DNA from: Mesorhizobium sp.
GTDB taxonomy: Bacteria > Pseudomonadota > Alphaproteobacteria > Rhizobiales > Rhizobiaceae
Reading direction: 5' to 3'
Assembly: GCF_004963255.1 (NCBI RefSeq)
Contig: NZ_SUGA01000021.1
Coordinates: forward strand, 40,638 to 104,637
DNA: 64,000 nucleotides
Shown: positions 52,041 through 61,345 of the stretch, piece after piece
Position numbering within the stretch: position 1 is the first letter of the stretch
Layout: each line of letters begins with the position of its first letter
The notes under the pieces: generated by a model
Database searches by the model: none
Told to the model about the DNA's origin: nothing
What the model saw: only the letters and a program-made list of their open reading frames with translations
Position numbers and translations under genes: made by a program

Positions 52041-53630
52041 TCAGGCTTGCAGCCAGCACTCGATCAGTGCGTGGCCGTTGCTGAGTTCCTGCGCAGGGTT
52101 GTCGACCCAGCCTTCGACGCCCTTGCCGGTCGCGTCGACGAACTGGTTGAAGAACGGCACGATCAGGCCGCCTTCGTCACGCATGATCTCGCCCATGTCG
52201 CGGTAGATCTTCTTGCGCTTGGCTTCGTCGAGCTCGCCGCGCGCCGCAAGCACCATCTTGTCGAAGTCCGGCCGCTTGAAGCGCGTGTCGTTCCAGTCGG
52301 CAGTCGAGAGATAGGCGGTCGAATACATCTGGTCCTGAGTCGGACGCCCGCCCCAGTAGGAGAGCGAGAAGGGCTGCTTGTTCCAGACTTCCGTCCAGTA
52401 GCCATCGCCCGGCTCGCGCTTGATCTCGATCTTGATGCCGGCCTTGGCGCAGCTCTGCTGGTAAAGCTGGGCGGCGTCCACGGCGCCCGGGAAGGCGACG
52501 TCGGACGTGCGCAGCAGGATCGAGCCGCTATGGCCCGACTTCTTGTAGAGTGCGGCGGCTTTTTCCGGATCGAACTTGCGCTGCTCGAAATCGTCTGCGA
52601 ACAGCGGATAGGCCTTGTTGACCGGCATGTCGTTGCCGACCTCGCCGTAGCCGCGCAGGATCTTGGTCAGCATTTCCTCGCGGTCCATGGCAAGCTTCAG
52701 CGCCATACGAAGGTCGTTGTTGTCGAAGGGCGCGGTGTCGCAGAACATGTTGAACGGATAGAAGCCGCGGCCCGAGGCGGCGCGGATGGTGACGCCGGGC
52801 AGCCGCTTGACCAGGTCGACGATCTTCGGTTCGACGCGGTTGATCATGTTGACCTGGCCGCCCTGCAGCGCCGCCATGCGGGCCGTCGGATCGTTGACGA
52901 CGATGATCTCGACCTGGTCGGCATGGCCGTATTTGTCGGCCTGCCAGTAATTGGCGAAGCGTTCGCCGCCATGCTTCACGCCAGGCTGGTTGACGGTGAC
53001 CTTGTACGGGCCGGTGCCGATGCCGGCATCCGGCTTATCGTTGCCGCCATTCGGCTGGATGATCAGGTGATAGTCCGCCATCAAATAGGGGAGGTCGGCG
53101 TTCGGATCCTTCAGCGTGACCACGACATTGCCGGCATCGGCCTTGATGGTATCGATGCTCTTCAGGACTCCCAGCGCGCCCGACTTGGATTTTTCGTCGC
53201 TGTGGCGCTTCAGCGTCGCCACCACGTCGTCCGGCGTCACTTCCTTGCCATTGTGAAACTGGACGCCCTTGCGGATTTTCATCGTCCAGGTCTTGGCATC
53301 CTTCGAGCTGCCGATCTCCTCGGCGATGAGATATTCGACGCCGCCGCCCGGCGCGAGCTCGACCAGCGTTTCGCCCCAGCACTTGCCGAAGGCGAACGGA
53401 ACCTGGCTGAGGAAGGTCGCGGGATCGAGGCTGTTGGTGGATTCACCGCCCTGCAGGCCGGCTTTCAGCGTGCCGCCCTTGACCGGGCCGGCAGCGCGCA
53501 CGGCGCTGGAGAGCAGCGAGTTGGCGAAAGTGGCGGTGACGCCGAGCGCCGCGGCGCGACCGAGAAAGTCGCGACGGCTGAGTTTTCCGGCCGCGACTCG
53601 CCGGCTGAGATAGTCAAGTTCGTTGGACAT
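52041..53630 (-). CDS. Periplasmic substrate-binding protein, peptide/nickel (SBP_bac_5) family, Tat-exported
   Basis: 529 residues. Twin-arginine signal KLSRRDFLGRAAALGVTATFA with cleavage after VRA, then the family-5 solute-binding fold (LNSLDPATF-like NSLDPATFLSQVPF, the KTWTMKIRKGVQFHNGKEVTPDDVV segment and GTGPYKVTVNQPG). First gene of the transporter operon; AGGAAC lies 7 nt before the ATG at 53630. The ligand is unknown: these proteins bind peptides, opines, glutathione, nickel or ureides. Proximity to purine and ureide genes is suggestive only. Confidence 0.92.
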   Translation of the reverse strand: MSNELDYLSRRVAAGKLSRRDFLGRAAALGVTATFANSLLSSAVRAAGPVKGGTLKAGLQGGESTNSLDPATFLSQVPFAFGKCWGETLVELAPGGGVEYLIAEEIGSSKDAKTWTMKIRKGVQFHNGKEVTPDDVVATLKRHSDEKSKSGALGVLKSIDTIKADAGNVVVTLKDPNADLPYLMADYHLIIQPNGGNDKPDAGIGTGPYKVTVNQPGVKHGGERFANYWQADKYGHADQVEIIVVNDPTARMAALQGGQVNMINRVEPKIVDLVKRLPGVTIRAASGRGFYPFNMFCDTAPFDNNDLRMALKLAMDREEMLTKILRGYGEVGNDMPVNKAYPLFADDFEQRKFDPEKAAALYKKSGHSGSILLRTSDVAFPGAVDAAQLYQQSCAKAGIKIEIKREPGDGYWTEVWNKQPFSLSYWGGRPTQDQMYSTAYLSTADWNDTRFKRPDFDKMVLAARGELDEAKRKKIYRDMGEIMRDEGGLIVPFFNQFVDATGKGVEGWVDNPAQELSNGHALIECWLQA

Positions 53631-53778
53631 TATGGTTCCTCACTCTGGGTATGCGACCTTATGGTCGTTTCTTGCTGTTGGAGGAGATAATGACCGTAAG
53701 GGAAAGCGGCAGGCAAGGCCGAATGCGACATGCGGTGGCGTAAATCGCACGTCGCATTTGGACCAATCTCGCCTCGGC

Positions 53779-55764
53779 TCAAACCCGGGAGCGGGGAATC
53801 GTCTGCTCGAAATCGCGTTCGAAGACCAGCTTGTCGCCCTCATAGGCTTCGATTCTGGCGCTGACGATGAAGCTCTCTGCGTCCGATCGCATGTCGGCAA
53901 AGGTTTCGGTCCGCACCGACCATTTATCGCGCGACAATGTCTGCGTCCAATGCGTGGCTCCGGTGGCCGACAGCGGATCGTCGGGATGGATCGCCCATGT
54001 CTCACGCACGATGCTGCCATTGACCAGCCCGTGGTCGAGATCGCGCAGTTCGCCGAAATCGTCGGTTATGGAAAGCGTGACCAGGCCGGTCTTTTCGTCG
54101 CGGTCGACATGGCGTTCGGAACACGCCGGCCGGATGGTCTCGGTCGCCCAGGGCGTCGCGCCTTCCGGCTCGGGAAACGAAACCTCATTGCCTTTCGCCA
54201 GCGGACGCAGCGGCAGCTTCAACGTCGCCTGCGCCAGATCAAGCCGCACCAGCTCCGGCGAGGGCCAAATCATCGGCCAGTAGGCGGTCGAAACGGCGAC
54301 GCGCAATTTGTGGCCGGCCGGCACCCGGTAGGCGCATTGGTCGAGCACGACGCGCGCTGAAACCGTCTCGCCGGGAACCAGGGCCTGCGGCAACTCATGC
54401 GAGTCGCGGTGGGTCAGATTGAGCACGCCGTAGGAGATAAGCTCCGAGGCGCCGTCCGGGTGCACGTCGCAGAGACGCACCGCGATGTTGGCCTGCGGCC
54501 GATCAGAGGCAAGCCGGACCTCTAGTTCCGGCGCGCCGACGATGTCGATCGCTTCAGTAAGCTCGGGCTGGTCGAAACAGACCGACAGCGCATCGTCGGA
54601 CCGCTGGTCGCCGGGCAGTTCCGGCCCGAAGGTGAAGGGAAAGTATTCGCCGCCGGCAAGGCCGCAGGTCTGCGGCGAAGCGACGATCAAGGGCTTGGTG
54701 CCTGCCGATATGAGCTCGATCGCTTCAATCTTGATGTTTGAGGACGGCCATTCCTGCTCCGCGATCCAGCGGCCCGGACGCTCCGGGTGCCAGCGCGCCG
54801 GCCGCACGCTGTCCATGACATAGGCGCGGTAGGCCGGATCGGCGTCGACGCCGGTTTCCGCGCCCTTAAGCCAGCGGTCCCACCAGCGCAGCGCTTCCTG
54901 CAGGAAGCCGATTGCCGGATTGGGCCCGGCGTAATGCGGGTATTTGTGGATCCAGGGGCCGACAATGCCTTTTACCGGCGACTGGATGTTGGTGACGAGA
55001 TGCGAGATCGTGTTGCGGTAGCCGTCATGCCAGCCGCCGATCGACAGCACGGCGGCTTTGACCGCTGAAAAATCCTCGCAGATCGAGCCGCGCTTCCAAT
55101 AGGCGTCGCGGTGCTGGTGGCCGAGCCAGAGCGGCAAAAGGAAGGGCTGGTTCTCCAGCCGGCTCAGCCACAAATCGCGCCAACGGTTGCCGCCGGCGAT
55201 CGCCGGATCCGGCGGCCGCGACGAGTAGGACAGCATCGTCGAGGCCCAGCCGAAATTTTCCAAGAGCAGGCAACCGCCCTTGTAGTGAATGTCGTCGGCA
55301 TAGCGGTCGACGGTCGAGCACAGGCTGATCACCGCCTTCAGCGCCGGGGGCTGTTTCGCCGCCACCTGCAGGCAGTTGAAGCCGCCCCAGGAAATGCCCA
55401 TCATGCCGACATTGCCGTTGCACCAGGGCTGCGCCGCCGCCCAGGCGATGACGTCGCAGGCGTCCTGCAGTTCCTGCTCGGAATATTCGTCGTCCATCAG
55501 CCCTTCGGAATCACCATTGCCGCGCATGTCGACTCGGATCGAGGCATAACCGTGCCCGGCGAAATAGGGATGGGTGAGCTGGTCGCGAAAAATGGTGCCG
55601 TCGCGCTTGCGGTAGGGCAGATGCTCGAGGATCGCCGGCACGGGATTGTCGGCCGCATCCTCGGGCATCCAGATGCGCGCCGACAGCCGGCAGCCATCCG
55701 GCATGACGATGCCCATATCGGGAAATTCGACGACTTTGCGGGGGAATTCTGTGACGGTTTTCAT
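53779..55764 (-). CDS. CocE/NonD family hydrolase (X-Pro dipeptidyl-peptidase S15-like)
   Basis: 661 residues, no signal peptide. N-terminal alpha/beta-hydrolase domain with nucleophile S125 (GISWGG) and His in GPWIHKYP, a cap domain, and a C-terminal jelly-roll domain (about 430-640; VRLCDVHPDGASELISYGVL) typical of cocaine esterase, glutaryl-7-ACA acylases and PepX proteins. The start at 55764 (MKTVTEFPRKVVEFPDMG) is chosen because the fold begins there; the frame continues upstream to 55827 without homology. It lies on the same strand 148 bp upstream of the peptide-type transporter operon and may process an imported amide or ester. Confidence 0.88.
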   Translation of the reverse strand: MKTVTEFPRKVVEFPDMGIVMPDGCRLSARIWMPEDAADNPVPAILEHLPYRKRDGTIFRDQLTHPYFAGHGYASIRVDMRGNGDSEGLMDDEYSEQELQDACDVIAWAAAQPWCNGNVGMMGISWGGFNCLQVAAKQPPALKAVISLCSTVDRYADDIHYKGGCLLLENFGWASTMLSYSSRPPDPAIAGGNRWRDLWLSRLENQPFLLPLWLGHQHRDAYWKRGSICEDFSAVKAAVLSIGGWHDGYRNTISHLVTNIQSPVKGIVGPWIHKYPHYAGPNPAIGFLQEALRWWDRWLKGAETGVDADPAYRAYVMDSVRPARWHPERPGRWIAEQEWPSSNIKIEAIELISAGTKPLIVASPQTCGLAGGEYFPFTFGPELPGDQRSDDALSVCFDQPELTEAIDIVGAPELEVRLASDRPQANIAVRLCDVHPDGASELISYGVLNLTHRDSHELPQALVPGETVSARVVLDQCAYRVPAGHKLRVAVSTAYWPMIWPSPELVRLDLAQATLKLPLRPLAKGNEVSFPEPEGATPWATETIRPACSERHVDRDEKTGLVTLSITDDFGELRDLDHGLVNGSIVRETWAIHPDDPLSATGATHWTQTLSRDKWSVRTETFADMRSDAESFIVSARIEAYEGDKLVFERDFEQTIPRSRV

Positions 55765-55833
55765 GCGGGCACATGATGAAGCCCGCGCCGTTGCGTCGTG
55801 GGCCAGCCGGCGAAATCGGCTGGTCAATCCGCG

Positions 55834-56427
55834 TCAGTTCAGCGGAATGTCGTTCTCCGCCTTGCTTGCCTGGTAAGCGTCGGACAGCTCGTCATAACGC
55901 TCCGAAATCCTGCCGATGCGCGCCTCCAGCCGCTCACGTTCGGCCTCCGGCAATGCCCGCACCAGCCGGCGGATCGAGAAGCTTTTCCAATAAGCGTTCT
56001 CAGCATTGTAGCCGCCGGGGTCGAGGGTGAAGACCTCTTTCAGGATTTTCAGGTCGTGCGGAATGGCGAAGCTGTCGCGCGAATCCTCGTGGCTGAAGAG
56101 ATAGTAGAAATTGTCGAAGCCGGTCCAGGTGATCGCTGACAGGCAGAGCGAGCAGGGTTCGTGCGTGGCGAGAAACAACGCATCCTTGGTGTCGACGCGC
56201 TCGGCCTTCGGCATCTCATAAAAACGCTTCAGGCAATGCACCTCGCCATGCCAGAGCGGATTTTCCATCTCATTGTTGGTCTCGGCCAGCACCAGCGAGC
56301 GGTCGTCCTTCCTGAGGATCGCGGCGCCGAACAGCTTGTTGCCATGCGCGACGCCTTGAGCCGTCTTCGGCACGATGTCGTGCTCGATCACGTCGAGCAG
56401 GCGGTCGATCAGCGAAACGTCGGTCAT
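55834..56427 (-). CDS. Zinc-dependent deaminase of the cytidine/nucleoside deaminase superfamily
   Basis: 197 residues. The zinc motif is complete: WHGEVHC (H60, E62 as proton shuttle) and EPCSLC (C92, C95). The rest matches no specific subfamily I can name; the C-terminal third (about 130-197) is a longer helical extension than in guanine or cytosine deaminases. It sits 10 bp from allA in the ureide gene cluster, so a purine base or a ureide-pathway intermediate is a plausible substrate. Its inclusion in the purine operon is inferred from spacing and strand. Confidence 0.8.
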   Translation of the reverse strand: MTDVSLIDRLLDVIEHDIVPKTAQGVAHGNKLFGAAILRKDDRSLVLAETNNEMENPLWHGEVHCLKRFYEMPKAERVDTKDALFLATHEPCSLCLSAITWTGFDNFYYLFSHEDSRDSFAIPHDLKILKEVFTLDPGGYNAENAYWKSFSIRRLVRALPEAERERLEARIGRISERYDELSDAYQASKAENDIPLN

Positions 56428-56437
56428 GGGAAAGCTT

Positions 56438-56929
56438 TCAGGGAAGGTGGATCTCGTAGGGATGCGAGAAATAGAATTCTTCGAGATTGGAGCCGTCGCC
56501 GCCGCGGTCGACGATGACGAAATCCTGTTCCTCGCCGATCGGCGTCAGCACGCCGTGCCACAGGTTGCGGCGGTAGTTGATGCCCTGTCCGGGTCCGGCG
56601 AGGAAGGCGTGCGGCTCACCCGGGCCGTCCTTGGTGTCATGGCAGACGACCACCAGAAAGGGCCGCGGCGACAGCGGGATGAAAGCCTGGCTGCCGAGCG
56701 GATGGCGCTCGACCATGGTGAGCTTGAGCGGCATCTCGTAGGGCGTGCCGCGCACCATCGAGATCAGCACGCGCGCGTTTGGGCCGGCCGCTACGGCAGT
56801 GGCGAGGTCGTGATAGCGCATCGCCTTGCCGCCATTGATCGGGTAGCGGTTGTCGCCGCCCATGTCGATGACGTCGCCGAACGGCGCAAAGGTCTCGCGG
56901 GTCAGTGGCTTGGCAACGATGCGGCTCAC
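56438..56929 (-). CDS. allA: Ureidoglycolate lyase
   Basis: 163 residues. Cleaves ureidoglycolate to glyoxylate and urea, the last step of allantoin use. Visible family segments are RETFAPFGDVIDMGGDN, NGGKAMRYHDL, MVERHPLGSQAFIPL and NLWHGVLTPIGEEQDFVIVDR. The start is GTG at 56929, which overlaps the allE stop as GTGA; the next residues SRIVAKPLT match the usual N-terminus, and no ATG fits. Third in the minus-strand run puuE-uraD, allE, allA. Confidence 0.92.
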   Translation of the reverse strand: MSRIVAKPLTRETFAPFGDVIDMGGDNRYPINGGKAMRYHDLATAVAAGPNARVLISMVRGTPYEMPLKLTMVERHPLGSQAFIPLSPRPFLVVVCHDTKDGPGEPHAFLAGPGQGINYRRNLWHGVLTPIGEEQDFVIVDRGGDGSNLEEFYFSHPYEIHLP

Positions 56930-57801
56930 CGCGCCTTGCCTCCAAGGTAGCCGCCGCCAAGGTAACCGCCAAGCCTGGCGTGGCGGTTGACGTCCTTGTA
57001 GAGCAGATAGCGGAAATTGCCGGGGCCGCCGGCATAGCAGGCCTGCGGGCAGAAGGCGCGCAGCCACATGAAATCGCCGGCCTCGACCTCGACCCAGTCC
57101 TGGTTGAGGCGGTAGACCGCCTTGCCTTCCAGCACATAGAGCCCGTGCTCCATGACATGGGTCTCGGCGAAGGGTATGACCGCGCCCGGCTTCAGGGTGA
57201 CGATGGTGACATGCATGTCGTGGCGCATGTCAGCCGGATCGACGAAGCGGGTCGTTGCCCAGCGCCCTTCCGTGCCCGGCATTGGGCTCGGCGCAACGTC
57301 CTGGTCGCTCGAGAAGAAGGCTTCCGGCACGTCGAGGCCGTCGACTGCCTCATAGGTCTTGCGGATCCAGTGGAAGCGGGCGGCGGCGGCGCTCTCGTTG
57401 CGCGCCGTCCAGCCGCTCGCCGGCGGTACGAAGGCGAAGCCGCCGGGGGCAAGCACATGCTTTTTGCCGGCAAGTGAAACGGTGATCTCGCCCTCGACGA
57501 CGAACAGCACGCCCTCGGCGCCGGCGTCGAGTTCCGGCCGGTCGCTGCCGCCGCCCGGCAGGACCTCGACGATATATTGCGAAAACGTCTCGGCGAAGCC
57601 CGAAAGCGGCCTTGCAATGATCCAGGCCCTCGTCTCGTTCCAGAACGGCAGCGGGCTGGTGACGATGTCCTGCATCACGCCCTTCGGAATGACCGCATAG
57701 GCCTCGGTGAAGACGGCGCGGCCGGTCAAAAGCTCGTTCTGACCGGGATGGCCACCCTGCGGCGCGTAATAGGTTCGCTCGGCAGTCTTGATCATATCCA
57801 T
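56926..57801 (-). CDS. allE: (S)-ureidoglycine aminohydrolase (bicupin)
   Basis: 291 residues with two cupin domains (about 45-130 and 185-260). Converts ureidoglycine to ureidoglycolate and ammonia. Motifs are GVLFVVEGEITVSLAGK in cupin 1 and PFAETHVMEHGLYVLEGKAVYRL in cupin 2 (metal-binding His in ETHVMEHG and a Glu). The C-terminus is a Gly/Tyr/Leu tail (GGYLGGGYLGGK) written by a small DNA repeat at about 56935-56965. The ATG at 57801 is preceded by AGGA at 4 nt. Confidence 0.92.
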   Translation of the reverse strand: MDMIKTAERTYYAPQGGHPGQNELLTGRAVFTEAYAVIPKGVMQDIVTSPLPFWNETRAWIIARPLSGFAETFSQYIVEVLPGGGSDRPELDAGAEGVLFVVEGEITVSLAGKKHVLAPGGFAFVPPASGWTARNESAAAARFHWIRKTYEAVDGLDVPEAFFSSDQDVAPSPMPGTEGRWATTRFVDPADMRHDMHVTIVTLKPGAVIPFAETHVMEHGLYVLEGKAVYRLNQDWVEVEAGDFMWLRAFCPQACYAGGPGNFRYLLYKDVNRHARLGGYLGGGYLGGKAR

Positions 57802-57894
57802 GGGGTCCTGACCCTCAGAGCAATTCCAGTGTAAAGGGGTTGGGTTCGGCGACTTCGCCGCAGCCTTCCGTCCGGAATTGCGCAAAAACAAACA

Positions 57895-59319
57895 TCAGAG
57901 TGGGAGCATGTCTTTCAGGCGAAGCAGTGCGATGCGTTCGACCTGTTTGCAGGCGGTTTCCAACTCGGTGCCGCGGCTGTTGCCGATCCGCGCCTCGAAC
58001 TCCGCCAGGATTTCGTCCTTGCTCTTGCCCTTGACCGCGATGATGAAGGGAAAGCCGAAGGTGGTGACATAGGCGGCGTTGAGTTTCGAGAACAGCTCGC
58101 GCTCCTTGTCGGTCAGCGCGTCGAGCCCCGCGGAGGCCTGCTCCCTGGCCGATTCCGGCGTCAGCCGCTTGGCCGCCGCCAGCTTGCCGGCAAGGTCCGG
58201 ATGCGCGTTGAGCACGGAAAGACGTTCGGCCTCCGTCGCCGCGCGGAAGACCCGGCAGAGCGCGTTGTGCAGGCCGCCCGCGCTGTCATGCGCGGGGCCA
58301 AGCTCCAGCTCGTAGGCGCGCTCGGCGATCCAGGGCGAATGCTCGAACACGCCGCCAAAGGCGTGCACGAATTCCTCGAATTCCATCCGCGAGGGACGCA
58401 GCGCCGGTGCCTCGTAGGGATGCGTTTCGCGCCAGTGCCTGGCGATGTCTATGCGTCGCGTCAGCCAGACCTTGTCATGCGACTTCACATAGTTGACGAA
58501 GCGCTTCAATGCGGCGACCCGTCCAGGGCGGCCGACCAACCGGCAGTGCAGGCCGATATTCATCATGCGCGGCCGGCCTGCCTTGCCCTCGGCATAGAGC
58601 GTGTCGAAACTGTCCTTCAGATAGGCGAAGAACTGGTCGCCGGAGTTGAAGCCTTGCGGCGTCGCGAAGCGCATGTCGTTGGCGTCGAGCGTGTAGGGGA
58701 TGATGAGCTGCGGCGTCTCCAGCCCGTCGCGGTCGAACCAGTAGGGCAGCTCGTCGTCATAGGTGTCGGAGACATAGTCGAAGCCGCCTTCCTCGGCGAC
58801 GAGCCGAACCGTGTTCACCGAGGTGCGCCCGGTGTACCAGCCGGTCGGGCGCGCGCCCGTCACTTCGTAATGCAGCCTAATGGCCTCGTCGAGGTCGCGC
58901 TTCTCATCCTCAGCCGCATGGTCGCGATAGTCGATCCATTTCAGCCCGTGCGAGGCGATTTCCCAGCCGGCCTCCTGCATCGCCGTCACCTGGTCGGGCG
59001 AGCGCGCCAGCGCCGTGGCGACGCCGTAGCAGGTCACCGGCACCTCAGCTTCGGTGAACAGCCGGTAGAGCCGCCAGAAGCCGACCCGGGCGCCGTACTC
59101 ATAGATCGATTCCATGTTCCAGTGGCGCTGGCCGACCCAGGGCGCTGCGCCGACGATCTCGGACAGGAAGGCTTCCGAGGCCTTGTCGCCGTGCAGCACG
59201 CAATTCTCGCCGCCTTCCTCATAGTTCACGACGAACTGCACCGCGACATGCGCGCCGCCAGGCCATTTCGGGTCCGGCGGATTGGCCCCGTAACCGCGCA
59301 TGTCCCTATCGTAACGCAT
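57895..59319 (-). CDS. puuE-uraD: Fusion: PuuE-type allantoinase with UraD (OHCU decarboxylase) domain
   Basis: 474 residues. N-terminal polysaccharide-deacetylase-like allantoinase (PuuE, about 1-300; YGANPPDPKWPGGAHVAVQF, VNYEEGGENCVLHGD, GWYTGRTSVNT). The C-terminal UraD domain (about 315-474; RMEFEEFVHAFGGVFEHSPW, VLNAHPDLAGKLA, FGFPFIIAVKG) decarboxylates OHCU to (S)-allantoin; its catalytic His is in NAHPDLAG and its catalytic Glu probably in the FVHAFGG or HSPWIAERAYE region. The fusion carries out two consecutive steps, OHCU to allantoin to allantoate. The ATG at 59319 follows AGGAGCGACA. Divergent from uraH and the xdh genes. Confidence 0.92.
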   Translation of the reverse strand: MRYDRDMRGYGANPPDPKWPGGAHVAVQFVVNYEEGGENCVLHGDKASEAFLSEIVGAAPWVGQRHWNMESIYEYGARVGFWRLYRLFTEAEVPVTCYGVATALARSPDQVTAMQEAGWEIASHGLKWIDYRDHAAEDEKRDLDEAIRLHYEVTGARPTGWYTGRTSVNTVRLVAEEGGFDYVSDTYDDELPYWFDRDGLETPQLIIPYTLDANDMRFATPQGFNSGDQFFAYLKDSFDTLYAEGKAGRPRMMNIGLHCRLVGRPGRVAALKRFVNYVKSHDKVWLTRRIDIARHWRETHPYEAPALRPSRMEFEEFVHAFGGVFEHSPWIAERAYELELGPAHDSAGGLHNALCRVFRAATEAERLSVLNAHPDLAGKLAAAKRLTPESAREQASAGLDALTDKERELFSKLNAAYVTTFGFPFIIAVKGKSKDEILAEFEARIGNSRGTELETACKQVERIALLRLKDMLPL

Positions 59320-59488
59320 TGTCGCTCCTGCCCGATGGTTGAGATGAAGATATCGAAAGGAGCGCGCATGCATTCCCCCGAAAATTTTTGAAAGTGCTTT
59401 TTGCCGCACTCCGCTCGACCGGGGCTTATGCATCGCCTTTAATTGGCGCACAATTGACCTGAAATTGTACCGGGATGGGAGGCCGCCA
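59320..59488. promoter_or_regulatory. Divergent promoter region for the ureide and xanthine dehydrogenase genes
   Basis: 169 bp between the puuE-uraD start (minus) and the uraH start (plus), so the two arms of the pathway are divergently transcribed from here. It is more AT-rich than its flanks (AAAATTTTTGAAAGTGCTTTTTG at about 59380). No operator is recognised with confidence. Confidence 0.55.
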
Positions 59489-59863
59489 GTGGCAGAAACG
59501 TCGAAAGCCGATGGCGGGCGCCTGACGACCCATGTGCTGGACACCGCGACCGGACGGCCGGCAAAAGGCCTGTCGATCGAGCTTTTCCGCATCGACGGCC
59601 AGAACCGCACCCACCTCAAGACCGTGGCCACCAATGATGACGGCCGCTGCGACGCGCCACTGCTGGCCGGCGCCGAGTTCCGCACCGGCGAATATGAGCT
59701 TGTCTTCGCCGCCGGCGACTATCTGCGCGGCCAGGGCACCAACCTGCCCGAGCCCGCTTTCCTCGACATCGTGCCGATCCGCTTCGGCATGGCGGAAGAG
59801 CGGCACTATCATGTCCCGCTCTTGATTTCGCCCTATGGCTACTCGACCTATCGGGGGAGCTGA
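59489..59863 (+). CDS. uraH: 5-hydroxyisourate hydrolase (transthyretin-like)
   Basis: 124 residues. Hydrolyses 5-hydroxyisourate to OHCU. Signatures are LTTHVLDTATGRPA (catalytic His in TTHV), the DDGR turn and the C-terminal ISPYGYSTYRGS, in which YRGS is diagnostic. The GTG at 59489 is chosen for the GGGAGG at 6 nt; the frame opens 24 bp earlier with a TTG that has no ribosome site. First gene of the plus-strand run uraH-xdhA-xdhB-xdhC. Confidence 0.94.
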   Translation: MAETSKADGGRLTTHVLDTATGRPAKGLSIELFRIDGQNRTHLKTVATNDDGRCDAPLLAGAEFRTGEYELVFAAGDYLRGQGTNLPEPAFLDIVPIRFGMAEERHYHVPLLISPYGYSTYRGS

Positions 59864-59866
59864 GAC

Positions 59867-61345
59867 ATGGCCGATACCAAGATCCGCAACGAGATACGTT
59901 TCATCCTGAACGGCGGCGACGTGGCCCTGAAAGACGTCGCGCCCGATGCGACGCTGCTCGACTGGCTGCGGCTCAACCGCTCGCTGCGCGGCACCAAGGA
60001 AGGCTGCGCCGAGGGCGACTGCGGCGCCTGCACGGTGCTGGTCGGCAAGCTCTCCTCCGAAGGCCTGGTCTATGAAAGCGTCAATGCCTGCATTCGTTTC
60101 GTGGGCTCGCTCGACGGCACCCATGTCGTCACCGTCGAGCATCTGCGCGAGCCTGGTAAGTTGCACCCCGTGCAGCAGGCGATGGTCGATTTCCATGGCT
60201 CGCAATGCGGCTTCTGCACGCCGGGCTTCGTCATGTCGCTCTACGGGCTCTGGATGAAAACGCCCGATCCGTCCAACGCCGTGATCGAAAAGGCGCTGCA
60301 GGGTAATCTTTGCCGCTGCACCGGCTATGAGGCGATCATGCGCGCCGCGCATGCCATTTCGAGCTACGGCAAGGCGGCGAAGGATCCGCTGGCGGTGGAG
60401 CGCAAGGACATCACCGCGCGGCTGAAGGCATTGCGCGATGGCGCGAGAGTCGAGATCGGGTCGGGCAAGGCGCGGCTGATCGTGCCGGCCGGCGTCGACG
60501 ACTTCGCCGCCGTGCTCGAGAAGGACCCGGGCGCCACCATCGTCGCCGGCTCGACCGATGTCGGCCTTTGGGTCACCAAGCATATGCGCGACATCTCGCC
60601 GGCGATCTTCATCGGCGGTCTCGACGGCCTGCGCGCCATGTCGGAGAAGGACGGCGTCATCACCATCGGCGCGGGCGTAACCTACACCGAAGCCTTCGAG
60701 ACGCTGTCGAAACGCATCCCGGCCTTGGGACCGCTGGTCGACCGCATCGGCGGCGAGCAGGTGCGCAACATGGGCACGATCGGCGGCAACATCGCCAACG
60801 GCTCGCCAATCGGCGACACGCCGCCGCCGCTGATCGCGCTCGGCGCGCAGCTTACCCTGCGCAAGGGCAAAAAGCGCCGCACGATCCCGCTCGAAACCTT
60901 CTTCATCGCCTATGGCAAGCAGGACCGTCAGCCCGGCGAATTCGTCGAGGCAGTCCACGTGCCCGTGCCGGCACAGGGCGAAAAGTTTGCCGTCTACAAG
61001 GTCACCAAGCGCCGTGACGAGGACATTACGGCGACGCTCGGGGCTTTCTATCTGACCCTGGCAAAAGACGGTACGGTGGCCGATATCCGCATCGCCTATG
61101 GCGGCATGGCGGCGACGCCGAAGCGCGCCCCAGCGGTTGAGAAGGCATTGATTGGCAAGGTTTGGAACGAAGCGACCGTGGAGGCGGCCATGGCCGAATA
61201 CGCCAGTGACTTCACGCCGCTCACCGACATGCGGGCGAGCGCCGAATATCGGGCCTTGGCGGCGAAGAACCTTCTGCTGCGCTTTTATGCCGAGACGACC
61301 GGCACCAAGGCGCCGCTCCAGGTTTCCCGCAGCGAGGCGGCCTGA
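59867..61345 (+). CDS. xdhA: Xanthine dehydrogenase small subunit (2Fe-2S and FAD)
   Basis: 492 residues. Two 2Fe-2S domains: plant-type Cys set (CAEGDCGACTVLV) and alpha-helical set (CGFCTPGF ... CRCTGY). The FAD domain (about 200-370) has VAGSTDVGLWVTK and GGNIANGSPIGDTPPPL, and the C-terminal CO-dehydrogenase flavoprotein domain follows. It transfers electrons from the molybdenum site in XdhB to NAD+. The start follows GGGGGAGCTGAGAC, 3 bp after the uraH stop. Confidence 0.95.
   Translation: MADTKIRNEIRFILNGGDVALKDVAPDATLLDWLRLNRSLRGTKEGCAEGDCGACTVLVGKLSSEGLVYESVNACIRFVGSLDGTHVVTVEHLREPGKLHPVQQAMVDFHGSQCGFCTPGFVMSLYGLWMKTPDPSNAVIEKALQGNLCRCTGYEAIMRAAHAISSYGKAAKDPLAVERKDITARLKALRDGARVEIGSGKARLIVPAGVDDFAAVLEKDPGATIVAGSTDVGLWVTKHMRDISPAIFIGGLDGLRAMSEKDGVITIGAGVTYTEAFETLSKRIPALGPLVDRIGGEQVRNMGTIGGNIANGSPIGDTPPPLIALGAQLTLRKGKKRRTIPLETFFIAYGKQDRQPGEFVEAVHVPVPAQGEKFAVYKVTKRRDEDITATLGAFYLTLAKDGTVADIRIAYGGMAATPKRAPAVEKALIGKVWNEATVEAAMAEYASDFTPLTDMRASAEYRALAAKNLLLRFYAETTGTKAPLQVSRSEAA

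Noticed and set aside
50736..53690. 984-codon plus-strand frame opposite the ABC transporter operon
   Set aside because: Lies wholly antisense to three well-supported genes with no recognisable protein features of its own.
59360..59400. Possible transcription-factor site in the puuE/uraH gap
   Set aside because: AT-rich but no clear palindrome; not supportable by eye.
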